The notes under the pieces were generated by a model that did no database searches, was not told the origin of the DNA, and was given only the letters and a program-made list of their open reading frames with translations. The translations under genes and the position numbers were made by a program. Of a DNA stretch of 8,247 nucleotides, positions 7,023 to 8,247 are shown one piece after another; positions within the stretch are counted from its first letter, which is position 1, and the number at the start of each line of letters is the position of its first letter. Source of the DNA: Bacteroidota bacterium (GTDB lineage: Bacteria > Bacteroidota > Ignavibacteria > Tepidaquicellales > Tepidaquicellaceae). The stretch lies in assembly GCA_003519545.1 (NCBI GenBank), contig DOWN01000125.1, forward strand, positions 1 through 8,247, given 5' to 3'.

Positions 7023-8077
7023 TTATCGTTAATTATTAAATCCCAGTTTAAAGGAGTGCCTGCAGATATATCAGAGGATGCTTTTTTCCCGATTAACTTT
7101 TCAAAAAATTCCGGATGAAGACCGTCTCCGGGTCTAACGATTTTAATATTCTGTTCAGAAAAAACATCACCTTTTTTTATATCAGCAGAAACATATATAG
7201 ACCGTTTAAAATTAATACTTTTCTTTTCCGCTTCAGTGATGTCAAATTGTATTTTACCTAAAGACAAAAATGCTCTTTCAGATTCAACCACAAGAGATTT
7301 TAATTCATCAGGTTCAAGAGAAAAAGCGGAGTCAACTCCACCGTCTGCTCTTCTTAAAGTAAAATGTTTTTCGATTACTCTTGCACCGAGAGAGATAGCC
7401 GCAATAGATGCACCTATTCCCATTGTATGATCTGAAAGCCCTATAATACAGTTAAAAATTTCTTTTAAAACCGGGATTGTTCTTACATTTGTATTTTCGG
7501 GAGAAGCAGGATAAGTGCTTGTGCATTTCAGCAGAACAAGCTCTTTGCAACCTGCTGATTTTAAAACGTTTACAGATTTGTAAATATCCGAAAGATTAGA
7601 AATACCTGTTGACATAATTACAGGTTTTCCTGTAGCGGCAACTTTTTTCAATAAAGGATAATGATTGTTTTCAAACGAAGCGATTTTATAAACCGGGCAA
7701 TCAAGAGTTTCAAGAAAATCAACTGCAGATTCATCAAAAGGTGAACTGAAAATAATCAGATTTTTTTTCTTTGCGTAATCAAATAATTCTTTGTGCCACT
7801 CCCAAGGTGTATATGCTTCTTTATAAAGTTGATAAAGGTTTTTTCCGTTCCAAAGTGAATTTTTATCACTGATATTAAAGAGACCTTTATTCTGGTTTAG
7901 AGTAATTGTATCAGCCGTATAAGTCTGAAGTTTAACTGCATGTGCACCTGCAGCCGCAGCGGAATCAATTATTTCAAATGCTCTTTCAATTGACTGATTA
8001 TGATTGCCGGACATTTCTGCTATCACAAAAGGTTTAGTCTCATCCGATATTATAAAATCATTTATTTTTATTTTCAT
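7019..8077 (-). CDS. pseI: Pseudaminic acid synthase PseI
   Basis: A 352-residue cytosolic enzyme of the NeuB family. PseI condenses 2,4-diacetamido-2,4,6-trideoxy-L-altrose with phosphoenolpyruvate to give pseudaminic acid. The subfamily is marked by EMSGNHN at residues 21-27, where sialic and legionaminic synthases usually have a variant of E-x-G-x-NH. KLQTYTADT (49-57), PWEWHKELF (91-99) and RRADGGVDSAFS (242-253) also fit PseI. The two metal-binding histidines are H217 in GLSDHT and H238 in IEKHFT. Residues about 290-348 form the C-terminal antifreeze-like SAF domain, with R316 in RPGDGL at the place of the arginine that reaches into the partner subunit's active site. Length is normal for the family. 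The start overlaps the upstream GNAT stop (ATGA), and the end overlaps the reductase start (ATGA at 7022-7019). No Shine-Dalgarno is seen. The substrate stereochemistry is inferred from subfamily motifs. Confidence 0.93.
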   Translation of the reverse strand: MKIKINDFIISDETKPFVIAEMSGNHNQSIERAFEIIDSAAAAGAHAVKLQTYTADTITLNQNKGLFNISDKNSLWNGKNLYQLYKEAYTPWEWHKELFDYAKKKNLIIFSSPFDESAVDFLETLDCPVYKIASFENNHYPLLKKVAATGKPVIMSTGISNLSDIYKSVNVLKSAGCKELVLLKCTSTYPASPENTNVRTIPVLKEIFNCIIGLSDHTMGIGASIAAISLGARVIEKHFTLRRADGGVDSAFSLEPDELKSLVVESERAFLSLGKIQFDITEAEKKSINFKRSIYVSADIKKGDVFSEQNIKIVRPGDGLHPEFFEKLIGKKASSDISAGTPLNWDLIINDK

Positions 8078-8247
8078 TTTGTCAAAATATAACTTTTAGA
8101 TCCGTTAATTTCTTTTTCTTCTTTAATAGTAAAGCCGGCTTTCTGAAAGGATTTGAGAGACGGTAAATTATCAAATTTAATATATGCTGTTACGATTTCA
8201 GAAGGATATTTTGATTTAAAAAATTCAACTGCTGAAACCAGCATATC
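8074..8247 (-). CDS. GNAT-type acetyltransferase, C-terminal fragment (PseH-like or PseG-fused), partial
   Basis: The last 57 codons of a gene that enters from beyond the right edge and stops with TGA at 8076-8074. The visible end reads AYIKFDNLPSLKSFQKAGF followed by a short strand ending in YILTK. The pattern Asn-x-x-Ser-x-x-x-Phe-x-Lys-x-Gly-Phe is the usual C-terminal acetyl-CoA-binding region of GNAT N-acetyltransferases. Directly before a pseudaminic acid synthase, the best guesses are PseH, which acetylates the 4-amino group of the UDP-sugar precursor, or the GNAT tail found on some PseG hydrolases. The fragment cannot decide between these. Its stop overlaps the pseI start in an ATGA quartet (8077-8074), so the two are probably translationally coupled. 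The family call is fairly sure; the substrate is inferred from context only. Confidence 0.6.
   Translation of the reverse strand, partial: DMLVSAVEFFKSKYPSEIVTAYIKFDNLPSLKSFQKAGFTIKEEKEINGSKSYILTK

Noticed and set aside
7236..7430. Plus-strand open frame of 64 codons within pseI
   Set aside because: Antisense to the metal-site region of pseI, whose protein motifs explain the sequence fully.

Overview
The window is a stretch of one tightly packed, single-direction operon: all nine genes lie on the minus strand, so transcription runs from high to low coordinates. Seven genes are complete and two are cut by the window edges. Base composition is AT-rich throughout, with Lys/Asn/Ile/Phe-rich proteins. 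None of the seven complete genes has a convincing Shine-Dalgarno sequence; their leaders are A/T-rich. Together this suggests a Bacteroidota/Ignavibacteria-type bacterium. That is an inference from style, since no taxonomic marker gene is present.

Layout in transcription order: (1) 8247-8074, the C-terminal end of a GNAT-type acetyltransferase (PseH-like, or the GNAT tail of a PseG fusion); (2) 8077-7019, PseI, pseudaminic acid synthase; (3) 7022-6114, an aldo/keto reductase; (4) 6103-5126, a sugar N-formyltransferase of the methionyl-tRNA formyltransferase fold; (5) 5122-3083, a two-domain protein joining an SpsF-like cytidylyltransferase to a class III (glutamate-1-semialdehyde type) PLP aminotransferase; (6) 3081-2464, HisH-type glutamine amidotransferase; (7) 2467-1661, HisF-type partner; (8) 1656-457, N-acetyl sugar amidotransferase (WbpG/PseA type); (9) 430-1, the start of a multi-spanning membrane protein, possibly an O-antigen polymerase or ligase. 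Junctions are 4-bp ATGA overlaps (three) or gaps of 1 to 26 bp. No internal promoter, terminator, RNA gene, mobile element or CRISPR was seen.

Read together, this is a surface-polysaccharide or glycan locus that makes a modified nonulosonic acid. PseI condenses a 6-deoxy-diamino-hexose with phosphoenolpyruvate to a pseudaminic-acid-type sugar. The reductase, aminotransferase and formyltransferase give a plausible oxidise-aminate-formylate series. The SpsF domain is a candidate for CMP activation. HisH, HisF and the PP-loop amidotransferase form the known ammonia-channelling set that turns an N-acetyl into an acetamidino group. The most notable points are the SpsF-aminotransferase fusion, a HisF that has lost a cyclase aspartate, and the combination of formyl and acetamidino chemistry in one nonulosonate operon. 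The final product structure is inferred, not shown.
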